Shown piece after piece: positions 1 through 9,860 of a stretch of 64,000 nt of DNA (position 1 is the first letter of the stretch; every line of letters starts with the position of its first letter). Both the position numbers and the translations under genes were made by a program. Where the stretch lies: the NCBI GenBank assembly GCA_020186115.1, contig WSYJ01000142.1, positions 372,001-436,000 of the forward strand, read 5' to 3'. The DNA is from Histomonas meleagridis (lineage: Eukaryota; Parabasalia; Tritrichomonadida; Dientamoebidae). Below the pieces are notes generated by a model. It searched no databases. It was given only the letters and a program-made list of their open reading frames with translations, and was not told the DNA's origin.

Positions 1-54
1 TTCATCATTACGAATTATTTTTGCAATTTCATTATGATTATAACATTCTTTAAT
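1..54 (-). pseudogene. Possible DUF3447/ankyrin gene fragment at window edge
   Basis: Read on the minus strand, the first 54 bases are open and encode a stretch ending NHNEIAKIIRNDE. This resembles the segment that precedes the DUF3447 repeats in trichomonad ankyrin proteins; the ankyrin gene at 47816-50607 has SISQVIRNDDITQF at the equivalent place. A stop codon lies just upstream in this frame with no ATG after it, so this is either the 3' part of an interrupted gene or a decayed copy. Only 18 codons are visible, so the assignment is weak. Confidence 0.25.
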
Positions 55-995
55 TTATTGCTTATGATGTTTAAAATCATTATTTGTAAGTTAATCTTTT
101 AATTAGACTGGTCCAAAATGATCTATGCAAAGCTTTTTTTGCCCCACAGAATAGTTCATAACAACATGGCACTGGATAATTTGCTGTTTTATAATGTCAG
201 TGATAAATGCTGTAATTATATTCGATATCTGCAAGTGTTCAAATGATGTTTCTTGTTTAATACTAACTTAATAAGTTACTTCATCTTCCAGAAGAAAAAG
301 AATTCAATGAGATCCAACACAATTTTTAAAAAGTTAAATTTAATAACATATGACTCATTTTATGCTTTAGAAAACGAAGTACAATTTCTAGAAATTTTTC
401 TTTATGAAAAAAATTATGAATACCATATTTATTTGTTATATTCCTATTATTCTAATTTGTAATTTGTATCATAATTTATATATTGATTTTGTCTTGTTAT
501 ACATTATGATCATTTAGCAAATTATTTCATGTAAAAAATTTACAACAATATTTTTTAACGAAACATTTTCCTTTTGGCTATTTATAAAAGAAATATCTTT
601 ATAAAAACAACATATCAATTGTTTGATTAAAATTAAAATCATTAATTCATCATATTATCATCATTCTTTTACATCATCATTTTGAAGAATTTTTAATATT
701 TGAACTTTGTTATTATCTTGATTGCTTTTATTATTGATATTATTCGCATAGATTAAAAAAATTGAAGGTAACATTTATTGTTTATACATTTCTTTAAGGT
801 TTTGTCTTGTTTCTTCAACATTTTCTTTTGACTGATATCAAATTTTCATTGAACAGCTTTTACTTCATAAAACTTATTTAGTGAAAACATTTGATTAACA
901 ATATGAAACGTTTCATATTTCTATAACAAATTGGATGCAAATAAAATTCCATTTTCAATAATTTATTCAATAAAAGTGCATTTATCCCAAACATA
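55..995. other. AT-rich intergenic region
   Basis: Very AT-rich sequence downstream of the eIF4G-like gene. A 69-codon open frame at 253-462 has no recognisable domain, and its composition matches random AT-rich DNA. A minus-strand open stretch around 110-250 shows nothing recognisable. No RNA gene or promoter is supported here. Confidence 0.5.
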
Positions 996-3038
996 TCATT
1001 TCACGAAGAAAGATTTCACCAAATTTATTTGCTCTTCATTCATTTCGCCTGTTTCCAGTGTGAACTCCACGTTCCGATTTATAGCTTCAGGATATTTATC
1101 CATCAAAGTCACCAACTTCTCTTTATGCGGCAGAAACACTTCTTCGAAAATTGGCTCTTCTTCTTGGAATGCGTCATCGAAAAGACATCGAACAAATACC
1201 GCGGCGGCGATTTCCGAGCAAATTTCAACGTTTTCGATGTCTTCGATTGGATCTGATATCGTAACTAATGAGTCGATGAAATCACTCGAATTGTCGTTAA
1301 AAATGGTAGGAAACTGTTCAACTTCACTCAGAGGTATTCCAGTGACTTCGGCAATTTTGTATATAAATTTGTCATGTGAAAGATTATAACAATTCTTTGG
1401 AATATTCAAATATGTATTGATCATAAAGTCTAATGAAATGGTTTTGTTGGAATAGAGGAAGGCATAGACCATATATAAAATGCCCCATAATGTCGGATTT
1501 TCTTCATCTTGAACAATCTTACAATAATTGTTGGTTTCGCGTTTTAGCAATGATGTAAGTAAAGAATTTTCCATTTTGGAATTGATAAAAAGATCTGAAA
1601 CATATTGTGCATATCCATAATCACTCTTCAAATGATGTGGTAATGAATTAAAACATACACGTACTAAAGTTTGCGGAATCATTCCTTGAGGTGGTTCTTT
1701 TAAGTTATGTAAATATCCAAATTCAATACTTTGAGAATTATCAACATCATCAAAAGATTGTAAATTAATAGAAGGTGATTTTTTGACTACCAATAATGGT
1801 TTCTTAGTTACAGAACCATTTTTTATGATTAGATTAGTGTTCCATTTGTTTGCTCTTAAAGAAAAAAGTTCCGAAACAAGGAATTTAACGTGCCCACGGT
1901 TTGAACGGTTTTCATCTAAAAAAGTGAAAAACGTTTCACCGATTTCAGGCGCACTCTCGTCAAATGCTTTCCCACATATATACATACCAGTACGAAGAAC
2001 TTCAATAGCCATTTCAAGTGATTGCTTATCAATAACATCATTAAAATAATCATTGATTTGGTATTTTGTAATTAGACCAGAAGTAAATAAACAGCCATTC
2101 CAAGAAATAATACTTTGTAAGGAACCAACAGGAACTTGCTTAAGAGAGTTCAGACGAAATCCAGCCTGAAGACTTCTATCAACTAATGTTTGCTTAAATT
2201 CTTGGTTTTCTTGACTAAGTTGTATTGCAAGCCTAATCAAAGACCCAAGCTGTGGGTTTCTTTCAGGAAATTCGGAGTTAGCTGTTGCTAAATCTAAAAA
2301 CAAATCGACAATAATATCCCACGATAAATGTAATCCTACAATATTATCCTGTACTTCCTTCATATTGCCTGGGTTTAGACGATTTATCCATATCTGTGCC
2401 TGAGATTTAAGTGAATCAATAGAATTTTCATCATATAACCCGCATTCTTTAGCCAACGCAGATCCAACAAATCTTCCAGACTCATGTTCGACGAGGCGTT
2501 GTTGTACTTTTTGCTTGTTTTTATCTCGTTTGGATTTATTATTATTTCTTTTTCCATTATTTCGATTTTTCTTCTTTTGATCAAAGAGATTTAAAAATAT
2601 TAAAAATCCAGGGGATGTTATCTTCTTTTGTGGTTGGTTTTTTGGTTGTAAAAGTAATATATCTTCGACTGAATAAACATCTTTAATTGGGAGATATGGC
2701 TTCTTTTCTGGCTTTTGTGCATGGGCGTTATTTCCTTTTGACTTTTTGTCGTTGATTTGTCTTTTTTCTGAAAGAGAAGATAAATTTGAAAGAGATGCTG
2801 AAACAGGAAAATTATGAAATAAAGGTACTTGTTTACTTGGCGGCCTCTTTTCAACGATCAATTCTTGTTTTTTCTGTACACGGAAAGATTGACTCATACC
2901 AATGGAAAATGGAGTTGTAATTGTTTTATTTGAATTTCTTTCAACCTTAATAACATGCTGAGGTGGCTTTTGTGGCAAATGTTGGGGTGGCTGATAGCGT
3001 CCATATGTTTTTTGCATTGGTGCGCGACCACGATCCAT
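996..3038 (-). CDS. eIF4G-like MIF4G-domain protein
   Basis: Protein of 680 residues, probably the scaffold of the cap-binding translation initiation complex. The first 190 or so residues are low complexity, rich in Gln, Pro, Lys and Asn. They contain YSVEDILLL near residue 122, which resembles the eIF4E-binding motif (Tyr, four residues, hydrophobic-Leu). A helical MIF4G-like domain follows, starting at INRLNPGNMKEVQDNI and including LRANKW, a pattern seen near the end of MIF4G repeats. The C-terminal 250 residues are helical and could be a divergent MA3-like region. The frame can be extended to 3065 only with a non-ATG codon; the first ATG is at 3038, about 30 nt after a TCATTG initiator-like sequence. 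The assignment rests on pattern, not on a clear signature. Confidence 0.6.
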   Translation of the reverse strand: MDRGRAPMQKTYGRYQPPQHLPQKPPQHVIKVERNSNKTITTPFSIGMSQSFRVQKKQELIVEKRPPSKQVPLFHNFPVSASLSNLSSLSEKRQINDKKSKGNNAHAQKPEKKPYLPIKDVYSVEDILLLQPKNQPQKKITSPGFLIFLNLFDQKKKNRNNGKRNNNKSKRDKNKQKVQQRLVEHESGRFVGSALAKECGLYDENSIDSLKSQAQIWINRLNPGNMKEVQDNIVGLHLSWDIIVDLFLDLATANSEFPERNPQLGSLIRLAIQLSQENQEFKQTLVDRSLQAGFRLNSLKQVPVGSLQSIISWNGCLFTSGLITKYQINDYFNDVIDKQSLEMAIEVLRTGMYICGKAFDESAPEIGETFFTFLDENRSNRGHVKFLVSELFSLRANKWNTNLIIKNGSVTKKPLLVVKKSPSINLQSFDDVDNSQSIEFGYLHNLKEPPQGMIPQTLVRVCFNSLPHHLKSDYGYAQYVSDLFINSKMENSLLTSLLKRETNNYCKIVQDEENPTLWGILYMVYAFLYSNKTISLDFMINTYLNIPKNCYNLSHDKFIYKIAEVTGIPLSEVEQFPTIFNDNSSDFIDSLVTISDPIEDIENVEICSEIAAAVFVRCLFDDAFQEEEPIFEEVFLPHKEKLVTLMDKYPEAINRNVEFTLETGEMNEEQINLVKSFFVK

Positions 3039-3185
3039 CTGTCTCAATCCAGAATCCGAATTCAATGAGGAAAGAGGTTATGATATTGAATTTTTCTGAA
3101 CAAAATTTTACCTCAGAATGCAGACTTAAGCTTCGGTCTTTATTACAAAAAAAATTTATCGATAAAATTCATTTTACAAACAAAT

Positions 3186-4769
3186 TTATCTTATTCCAAC
3201 TCTCCTTAATCTTGGATTGCCTTGCATTACTGGAAGTTTTTGTTGTGGCTCATATATTTGTTGATGAATATTAGCTTGTTGTCTTAAATGGTTATATTGA
3301 TTATTATTAGGTTTATATCTTGGATCTTGACAAGCTGGTTGTTGTTGAATTTGTAAGACCTGTATTTGATTTGGTTGTCTCCATCTTGGATCTCTATTCT
3401 GGACTACGTTTTGATTGTTATTATACCCATCGTAACAATTTTGTTTTCTTTGATATAGATTTCTTTGTTCACAATATTGTTGTGGTATTCTTCTTGGTGC
3501 AGGAATTTGATCTCTTTGTACTGGTGCAGGAACTCTTATTTCTGGTACTCTTCCTTTTACATCTTGTGGCCGAACTCTAATTTCTGGTGCCTTTGATTTT
3601 ATATCATTTGGTATTTCAACAATATCAGGAATAGGTTCTCTCATTGGTACATTTCTTATTGAACTTAGACGAACAGGATTTTTTCTACGTTGAATTTCAT
3701 CTGAAGGGATTTTGTTTGGACTCCACCAATCTTGATCAACTATCGCTTTTAATTCTGGTGTAGAAACTCTTGAAATATCTTTTCCTGAAAGTGGCGCATC
3801 TTTTTTCATATGCATTCTTTGTTCAATCGGCTTAACATAACCATTTTTCTCGTCATATGATGGATTTGGAAGATTAACATTTCGGATATTATTTAAAGGA
3901 ACTTTAATTGTTGATAACAAATGATAAGAATAACTTTTTCGAAGTGGAGTTTTTGGTTGGAACATATCAAGAAGATGTTTTCTATCTTTTACGCATTCCA
4001 TATTAAGAACTTCTTCTGCAGATGGACGAATTAATGGGTTAACTTGTAGTAAACGTTTTAAAACTGAGTTTAATTCTGCAGAATACTTTTTTGGCATAAT
4101 ATAATTTCCAATACATATTTTACGTGCAAGTTCTTCAGATGTACGACCCATAAATGGAAATGAAAATGTCATTAATTCATATAAAAGAACTCCAAGTGAC
4201 CACATATCGCATTTTTGGTCATATGGATTCTTTTTCCAGACTTCTGGAGCAAGATATAATGGTGTTCCGATTTGAGTACGTGCAAGTTGTCGATTATGAA
4301 GAACTGTAGAGATACCTAAATCGGCAATTTTGGCAAGATCTGGAGCAGACAAAAGTACATTGGCTGTTTTCAAATCTCGATGAAGAACACCGCAAGAATG
4401 AAGAACACGAAGACCTTCAAGTATTTGGAGAAGAAATCTCCATATTGCTTCTTCTTGAAGTGGCTTATTTTTTCTTTTCCTTCTTGCAATAAGGTTTGAT
4501 AAATCACCAAGTTGCGCATATTCAGTAACAATGCAAAGACGTTTTTGATCACAAAATGCTTCATGAAATCTGATAATAAATGGAGATGTAAAAGAAGCCA
4601 TAATTCTTATTTCATTAATTGAATCTTCAATTTCTCTTCTTGATAATTTTGATAAATTAACAATTTTTATAGCATATGTTTGGCCATCACTAATCCTTGT
4701 TGCCTTATATACTTTTCCATATGAACCTTCACCTAAAACGCATTGTTCAATGAATCCCGAAATATTCAT
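3186..4769 (-). CDS. NEK-type serine/threonine protein kinase
   Basis: Protein of 527 residues. The N-terminal kinase domain (about residues 5-260) has the glycine loop GEGSYGKVYKA, the lysine in YAIKIV, the catalytic loop HRDLKTANVLL, DLG in place of DFG, and the activation segment IGTPLYLAPEVW. The pattern fits NIMA-related kinases, a family greatly expanded in parabasalids and often tied to flagella and the cell cycle. The remaining half is an unstructured Pro/Gln/Asn/Arg-rich tail with repeated RVPEIRV-like pieces. I start at the ATG at 4769, which lies directly before the kinase fold; the upstream extension has an open frame but no domain. The family call is secure; the subfamily and substrate are not. 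Confidence 0.88.
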   Translation of the reverse strand: MNISGFIEQCVLGEGSYGKVYKATRISDGQTYAIKIVNLSKLSRREIEDSINEIRIMASFTSPFIIRFHEAFCDQKRLCIVTEYAQLGDLSNLIARRKRKNKPLQEEAIWRFLLQILEGLRVLHSCGVLHRDLKTANVLLSAPDLAKIADLGISTVLHNRQLARTQIGTPLYLAPEVWKKNPYDQKCDMWSLGVLLYELMTFSFPFMGRTSEELARKICIGNYIMPKKYSAELNSVLKRLLQVNPLIRPSAEEVLNMECVKDRKHLLDMFQPKTPLRKSYSYHLLSTIKVPLNNIRNVNLPNPSYDEKNGYVKPIEQRMHMKKDAPLSGKDISRVSTPELKAIVDQDWWSPNKIPSDEIQRRKNPVRLSSIRNVPMREPIPDIVEIPNDIKSKAPEIRVRPQDVKGRVPEIRVPAPVQRDQIPAPRRIPQQYCEQRNLYQRKQNCYDGYNNNQNVVQNRDPRWRQPNQIQVLQIQQQPACQDPRYKPNNNQYNHLRQQANIHQQIYEPQQKLPVMQGNPRLRRVGIR

Positions 4770-5044
4770 TTGAAATAAACGTACAGTATATAAATGTAAA
4801 CGTACATTACACCAAAAAGTGCCATAAATCCATCCGTTGACAATCAGCAATCCAAACTATTTACCTGCGTTTACAATAATCTTTTGGGAATTGGAGTGCT
4901 CAACATGCAAATGATCAAACATTCCAAAATTTTTGTCATTGAAAAAAATCAATTGATCAAAAAATTTCTATTAACTATTACCAGCAGATTGGTATACTCA
5001 ACCTAAAACAAAACAAAAATTAATTTGGTTTCACTTTAATAAAG

Positions 5045-6244
5045 TTACTTTTTGTTTTTCATTACTTCGGCAAATGCTGCTTTAAAAGCAGGAACAGCCC
5101 TTTCTATATCCTCTGGTGGCTTGCAGTAAGACAAGCGGAAGAATCCGGGAGCCTTGAATCCAGATCCTGGAACAATAATAACAAAGTGGTCGGCCATCTT
5201 TTCGCAGAATTCCCATTCGCCAATGCCGTCTGGGATCTTCGGGAAGATGTAGAAGGTGCCCTCTGGTTTCACATATTTGATTCCGCAATCATCAAGCATC
5301 TTGCAAATGATATCACGAGACTTATTATAAAGTTCAACGTTAGATGTAGCTGGCATAACCTTTGGAATAATACGCATATGGAGGCGGTTAGCATGAACAA
5401 ATCCGAGAATTTCATTAGAGTGAGCCAAGCAATGAATAAGAAGTTTGTTATTTTCAAGAAGAGGGTTGACAATCATACAACCAAATCTTTCACCTGGGAT
5501 AGAGATATCTTTGGATACAGAATATGCAATAATACTATGAGGATATGACTTGAAGATTTTGTGGCAATGAACTCCTGGTGCAACAACACGTGTATATACA
5601 TCATCAGAAAGAATATAGATTGGTCTTCCATATTCTTTTGATTTCCTCTTAAGAACTTCACACATGGCATCAACACATTCTTGTGTGTAGACAATACCTG
5701 TTGGGTTCTGTGGTGAGTTGATGATAACACATCTTGTTAATGGTGTGATATATTCTTCAAGGCGTTGAGCATTAATCTGCCAGCCTTCTTCGAATGTTGT
5801 TGGAACATCAACTACTGTTCCATGGAAGTTTTCCACATAAAATGGATACTCAAGGAAGTATGGAGCAACACAGCAAACTTCATCACCTGCACTCAAAATT
5901 GTTCTAAGAACAACGTTCATAGCTCCTGCACAACCAGATGTCAAAACAATATGTTCTGGTCCAATTTGAACGTCTTGGATTTTGGAAAACATTTCTGCAA
6001 AAACTTTACGGCAAGCTAAATCACCCATTGTAGATGAATAACCATGGGAAAGTGGAAATTCTTCATTTGCGACTTCGATAAGAGCTTTATAATATTCGGG
6101 TGGTGGTGGAATTCTTGGATTTCCTAATGAAAAATTATGAACGGCATCTGGTCCATATTGTTCTGCAAGTGCATCAGCTTTATCCGACATTTTTCGAATC
6201 ATAGAACCGCGGGTAGAGACTTTCAACATATAAGGAGAGAGCAT
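5045..6244 (-). CDS. Class I/II PLP-dependent aminotransferase, bacterial type
   Basis: Protein of 399 residues that should transfer amino groups using pyridoxal phosphate. Visible signatures are FSLGNPRIPPPPEYY near the N-terminus, INSPQNPTG for cofactor and substrate binding, LSDDVYTRV, the lysine in YSVSKDISIPGERFG that would form the Schiff base, and the C-terminal arginine in GFFRLSYC. The style, especially SMIRKM and the FSLGNP segment, is that of aminotransferases from anaerobic bacteria rather than eukaryotic aspartate aminotransferases, which suggests lateral transfer. The first ATG in frame is at 6259, but a perfect TCACTTT initiator lies at 6250-6256, so the ATG at 6244 is the likely start. 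The substrate is unknown. Confidence 0.85.
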   Translation of the reverse strand: MLSPYMLKVSTRGSMIRKMSDKADALAEQYGPDAVHNFSLGNPRIPPPPEYYKALIEVANEEFPLSHGYSSTMGDLACRKVFAEMFSKIQDVQIGPEHIVLTSGCAGAMNVVLRTILSAGDEVCCVAPYFLEYPFYVENFHGTVVDVPTTFEEGWQINAQRLEEYITPLTRCVIINSPQNPTGIVYTQECVDAMCEVLKRKSKEYGRPIYILSDDVYTRVVAPGVHCHKIFKSYPHSIIAYSVSKDISIPGERFGCMIVNPLLENNKLLIHCLAHSNEILGFVHANRLHMRIIPKVMPATSNVELYNKSRDIICKMLDDCGIKYVKPEGTFYIFPKIPDGIGEWEFCEKMADHFVIIVPGSGFKAPGFFRLSYCKPPEDIERAVPAFKAAFAEVMKNKK

Positions 6245-6270
6245 CTGGTAAAGTGACATGAAAAACCGTT
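6245..6270 (-). promoter_or_regulatory. M3-like element plus initiator of the aminotransferase gene
   Basis: On the minus strand, AACGGTT (6264-6270) is followed by TCACTTT (6250-6256), and the chosen ATG comes 5 nt later. AACGGTT resembles the T. vaginalis M3 motif, and TCACTTT fits the trichomonad initiator TCA-pyrimidine-A/T. This spacing decides the translation start. The function is inferred from T. vaginalis. Confidence 0.6.
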
Positions 6271-6666
6271 CCGTTTCATTCAAATCAAAACGATCACAAA
6301 GACTATACAAAAACCGTCGCCTGAATCGATTCAACTTTTTCTGTTGTTTTCAGTCCATCGACTTTTTTTGCGATCAGAATGTGAATTGTTGTTTCCAAAA
6401 AATTGAATTCAATTTGTGATTTTAAATAAAACTTTTTGAAAAAGAATTCAACGCGATTTGATCGTTTACTTTCTCATTAAATTTAATGAGAAAAACTTTT
6501 TTATGCATTCAGAATCATTAAAAAAATTAAATGCTTTTCGTTATTCTTTACATTTTAAACAAGAAACTTAATAGTATAACTTTAACTTTGAGAAGATTTT
6601 TGAATTCAAAAAATCCTAATCTAGCATTCACGCATCAAATTGGAACAAGAAAATATTAAAAATTTC
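6271..6666. other. Intergenic region with a 24-bp palindrome
   Basis: AT-rich spacer between the aminotransferase start and the 3' end of the Sel1-like gene. It contains a perfect palindrome at 6470-6493 (TTTCTCATTAAA and its reverse complement with no loop), which puts an initiator-like TCATTAA on both strands. I see no gene. Confidence 0.6.
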
Positions 6667-8295
6667 TCATGAATGTGATTCCTGCAGAAAAACAGCTGAT
6701 GCTAATTTCTTTGACACTTTTTCGATGCCAAATCCGTATTCTTCGTATTTCGCAATTGCATACCCGTACCACATCTGTGCGATTCTCATTTCCTTAGGGA
6801 ACTTTATTCCTTCGAAAAACAAGTCGCCAACATATTCATAGATTTCGCCTGATTTATATTTCATTTTTGTGAGTTCTGTTGCTCTCTTTACCCATTCCTT
6901 TTCATTGCATGCAACACCCATATGTATTAGTGCAATTGGGTCAAGTTTACATCGTGAAAAGAAATAAAGTCCATTTTTGATCTCTCTTTTGGATGAATTT
7001 TCATGGAAAAGCATCAAGCCACACATGCAGCAGCCTACTTCACTTCCTAATTCGGCCGCATTACGAAAACATATGAATGCTTGATTATAATCTTTGAGAA
7101 GATAACATATGAAACCACAAGAAACTTGTGACTCTGAATCATCTACAGCAAAGAATTTGTTGCGCCAGATTTCACAATCAAAAAGTGTTTGAGGAGCACT
7201 ACTTCTAATTTGATTTAGAACTAGTGTACAACATTGAAGATTTCGTTGAGAGTAATCTGATGTAGCATATCTGAAAAGTTGGATAACACGAGATGTTGGT
7301 GAATTTGAAGGGAATAAAGTGATTGGAATTTTGTTTTTGTTTTCTTTTGGAGGAGGCTTGGCGGTTTGTATCGGCGTTGTTGTAACGTATTTAACTGGAA
7401 AAGTGACGGTGCGAGGCATACTATTAAATGGAGCAAATTGTTGTACGTGTGCTTTAACTGAAGATAATGGTGGATAAGAGAAATCATTTGAAAAGTTGGC
7501 CTTAAGGAGAGGAGAAAAGTTATATTGTTGAGATTTAAGGATGTTATATCGAGTTCCTATGGAAAGCCATTGGAAAAAGAGTTTTATATCTTCGGGTTTC
7601 CCATTTAATTCTACAATAATTTTGTTGACAGCAGATAACATTCCTTGAGAGGCACAAAAGCGAAGCCACTTCAAAAGTAATTGATGAATTGATTGTTTGT
7701 TGTTTCCATTAAGATTGTGTGAGAGGTGTTGTAGTGCAGTTGCTATTGTTGTTGCAGTAAGAATTGATTTTGTTTGGAAATAATGACGAGCTAAATATTT
7801 TAAAGATTTTTGATAGTTTGATGCGTGTAAATGATACTCTCCAATAAGAGAAAGAGCTTGATTGGAACGAATTCGGAGAGCTCTTTGATACCAACGCAAA
7901 GGTAAATCAGAATTTGCTTTATGTGTTGAATAAATTATTCCAATTAAGTTAGTTGCTTCTTTGGATTTAAGTTTTGCCGCCTCAGTTAAAAATTCGATTG
8001 CTGCTTCCACTTCACCAATGTTTAATGCCAAGATGCCGAAGTATAAAAATTGTCTTACATTTCCATAAGAAAGAAAAGCAGATAAAATGGAAATTATATT
8101 TGACTTACATAATACAGGATTTTCCTTTCTATTTTTTGACCAAGCAAAGAATAAATCTAAAGATAATTTTGGAAATTGTCTTGGAGAATTCGAATCTAAA
8201 CAACGATTTGAGAAAATTTCTACTGTTGTAATTTGATTATTAAAAGCAGGGCTTTTATGATGAAGAAGCATTTCAGGTGAAGGAACAACAATCAT
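6667..8295 (-). CDS. Sel1/TPR-like repeat protein
   Basis: Protein of 542 residues built from helical repeats. Several segments carry the alternating small and aromatic pattern of Sel1 or TPR units: AIEFLTEAAKLKSKEATNLIG, LPLRWYQRALRI, AFICFRNAAELGSEVGCCM and, near the C-terminus, AQMWYGYAIA. The middle (about residues 270-330) is Pro/Thr/Lys-rich and probably disordered. Such proteins act as adaptors; no enzymatic motif is visible and the partner cannot be read from the sequence. The ATG at 8295 is supported by an adjacent promoter. The repeat call is moderately sure, the function unknown. Confidence 0.65.
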   Translation of the reverse strand: MIVVPSPEMLLHHKSPAFNNQITTVEIFSNRCLDSNSPRQFPKLSLDLFFAWSKNRKENPVLCKSNIISILSAFLSYGNVRQFLYFGILALNIGEVEAAIEFLTEAAKLKSKEATNLIGIIYSTHKANSDLPLRWYQRALRIRSNQALSLIGEYHLHASNYQKSLKYLARHYFQTKSILTATTIATALQHLSHNLNGNNKQSIHQLLLKWLRFCASQGMLSAVNKIIVELNGKPEDIKLFFQWLSIGTRYNILKSQQYNFSPLLKANFSNDFSYPPLSSVKAHVQQFAPFNSMPRTVTFPVKYVTTTPIQTAKPPPKENKNKIPITLFPSNSPTSRVIQLFRYATSDYSQRNLQCCTLVLNQIRSSAPQTLFDCEIWRNKFFAVDDSESQVSCGFICYLLKDYNQAFICFRNAAELGSEVGCCMCGLMLFHENSSKREIKNGLYFFSRCKLDPIALIHMGVACNEKEWVKRATELTKMKYKSGEIYEYVGDLFFEGIKFPKEMRIAQMWYGYAIAKYEEYGFGIEKVSKKLASAVFLQESHS

Positions 8296-8314
8296 GAAGA
8301 TATGACGACCGTTT
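8296..8314 (-). promoter_or_regulatory. M3-like element plus initiator of the Sel1-like gene
   Basis: On the minus strand, AAACGGTC (8307-8314) is followed by TCATATCT (8298-8305), 2 nt before the ATG at 8295. The arrangement matches the aminotransferase promoter and implies a leader of under 10 nt. The role is inferred by analogy with T. vaginalis. Confidence 0.5.
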
Positions 8315-8549
8315 ATTTACTCTAGGGAGACGTTTATTTCTTGATCGTCTTTCCCTCATAAAAAGGAATTTATAATGATGAAATTTCTGTAGGTTATTTA
8401 ACTTAGTGCCATCAAATGAAAATCGTCGTTACTTTTATCAGATAAAAGCAATAAGATGATTCTTTCTGAAGAATTCAACGTTGACTTCACCAAAGTGTTT
8501 GCCAAGATCGTATAACCGTTGTTTTTGATAGAAACCGCTTTCTATTTTC

Positions 8550-9860
8550 ATGGGGCTAATTAAGTACTTCTTCTGCATCAATTCACGAGGTAACCCAATC
8601 GTTATCCGTGCATTTCTTACCGAACCAGTTCACAGCGTTGTTGAGACCTTCTATGCCAAAATTGCATCCACCAATCCACCGCCAGCAGTATTTCGTTGCG
8701 ATAACATGAACTTTGCATATATTTGCGAAGCTCAACTTTACTTCGTCATTGTAACAGAAGAATCTATGTCACCATCACTTTTACTCGAACTTCTTTCTCG
8801 CATTGTATCCGTTATTTCAGATTATGCAGGGCGTTGTACCGAACTTATTATGCAACAAAACCTTGGTTTAGTTTATGAAATTGTAGATGAAGTTCTTTCA
8901 TTTGGTTGTCCACAAGCAACAGATTCATCAAATCTTCTTCATCTTGTTCATAACACAGTCAAATATGATAAAGGACTTAACCTTGGAGGTGTTGTTCTTT
9001 TAGGACCCTTTGATAACCAAGACTTTGATCGACCACTTGCATTATCTGTTGATCAAAGAAGTTTATCCACAAACGAAGTCTTCTTTATCCTCGATGAACG
9101 TATAGAAGCACAACTTACAGTCGACAACAACATAATCCGATCCACCATTACTGGTGTCGGAACAATCAAGTCATTCCTTCAAGGCCAGCCCTCAATTCTT
9201 ATTCAGTTTGATCCACAAATGACCGTTGCCACACGCTCCATTCCTCAGAATCTCTTATTGAAATATGATGATATTGTATTTGCACCATTTGTCCAATCCC
9301 AATCATTTGACAGTGACCGATCCATCTCCTTTGCACCACCAGAAGGCACATCCAACATTTTCAGGTACCGTACAACCCGATCATTCCAAACACCATTTAC
9401 TATCACACCAGTTTTCGAAAACAAACAAACTAAAGCAGTCGTTCTCCGTCTTTCAATTCGATCCCATTATGACCCCGATGATATTCCACCAGAAGTTAAA
9501 GTCGTTTTCCAATGTCCTGTTGAAATCTCTAATGCCTCATGCGAACTTCCACCTGTTGTTGAGTCAACCCAAAGCAGCGAATACAATCCTAAGACAAGAC
9601 AAGTCACTTGGACAATCCAGAAATTCCCTGGTCTTCAAGAATTTTCTGGAAGATTCCGATTTATCTTCGACAATGGCATTCCTTGCGCAGCTGAGAACAT
9701 ATTGGGTCCAATCTCATTGCAATTCTCGCGTACTGGAAAGTTGCCAAGTGGTTTGACAATTAAGAATTATGTCGTTTCGACATCTGGTTCATCAACGCCA
9801 CCAAAGAGGTGGATTAAGGAAATTAGTACTGCAACGTGCATGACGTTTAACTTCATTTAA
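8550..9860 (+). CDS. Adaptor protein complex mu subunit, AP-4-like
   Basis: Protein of 436 residues, the medium chain of a clathrin-type adaptor complex that recognises sorting signals in membrane cargo. The N-terminal 140 residues form a longin-type domain starting MGLIKYFFCINSRGNPI, with LVYEIVDEVLSFG as the usual end of that domain. The C-terminal mu-homology domain spans about residues 170-436, with FRYRTTRSFQTPF and a final beta-rich region. The wording SPSLLLELLSRI and LVYEIVDEVLSFGCPQAT is closest to the AP-4 mu chains I know, but AP-1 to AP-3 cannot be excluded by eye. Upstream lies ACCGTTG, 30 nt before the ATG. Confidence 0.82.
   Translation: MGLIKYFFCINSRGNPIVIRAFLTEPVHSVVETFYAKIASTNPPPAVFRCDNMNFAYICEAQLYFVIVTEESMSPSLLLELLSRIVSVISDYAGRCTELIMQQNLGLVYEIVDEVLSFGCPQATDSSNLLHLVHNTVKYDKGLNLGGVVLLGPFDNQDFDRPLALSVDQRSLSTNEVFFILDERIEAQLTVDNNIIRSTITGVGTIKSFLQGQPSILIQFDPQMTVATRSIPQNLLLKYDDIVFAPFVQSQSFDSDRSISFAPPEGTSNIFRYRTTRSFQTPFTITPVFENKQTKAVVLRLSIRSHYDPDDIPPEVKVVFQCPVEISNASCELPPVVESTQSSEYNPKTRQVTWTIQKFPGLQEFSGRFRFIFDNGIPCAAENILGPISLQFSRTGKLPSGLTIKNYVVSTSGSSTPPKRWIKEISTATCMTFNFI

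Noticed and set aside
253-462. 69-codon frame near the left end
   Set aside because: No promoter or domain; composition is that of AT-rich non-coding DNA.
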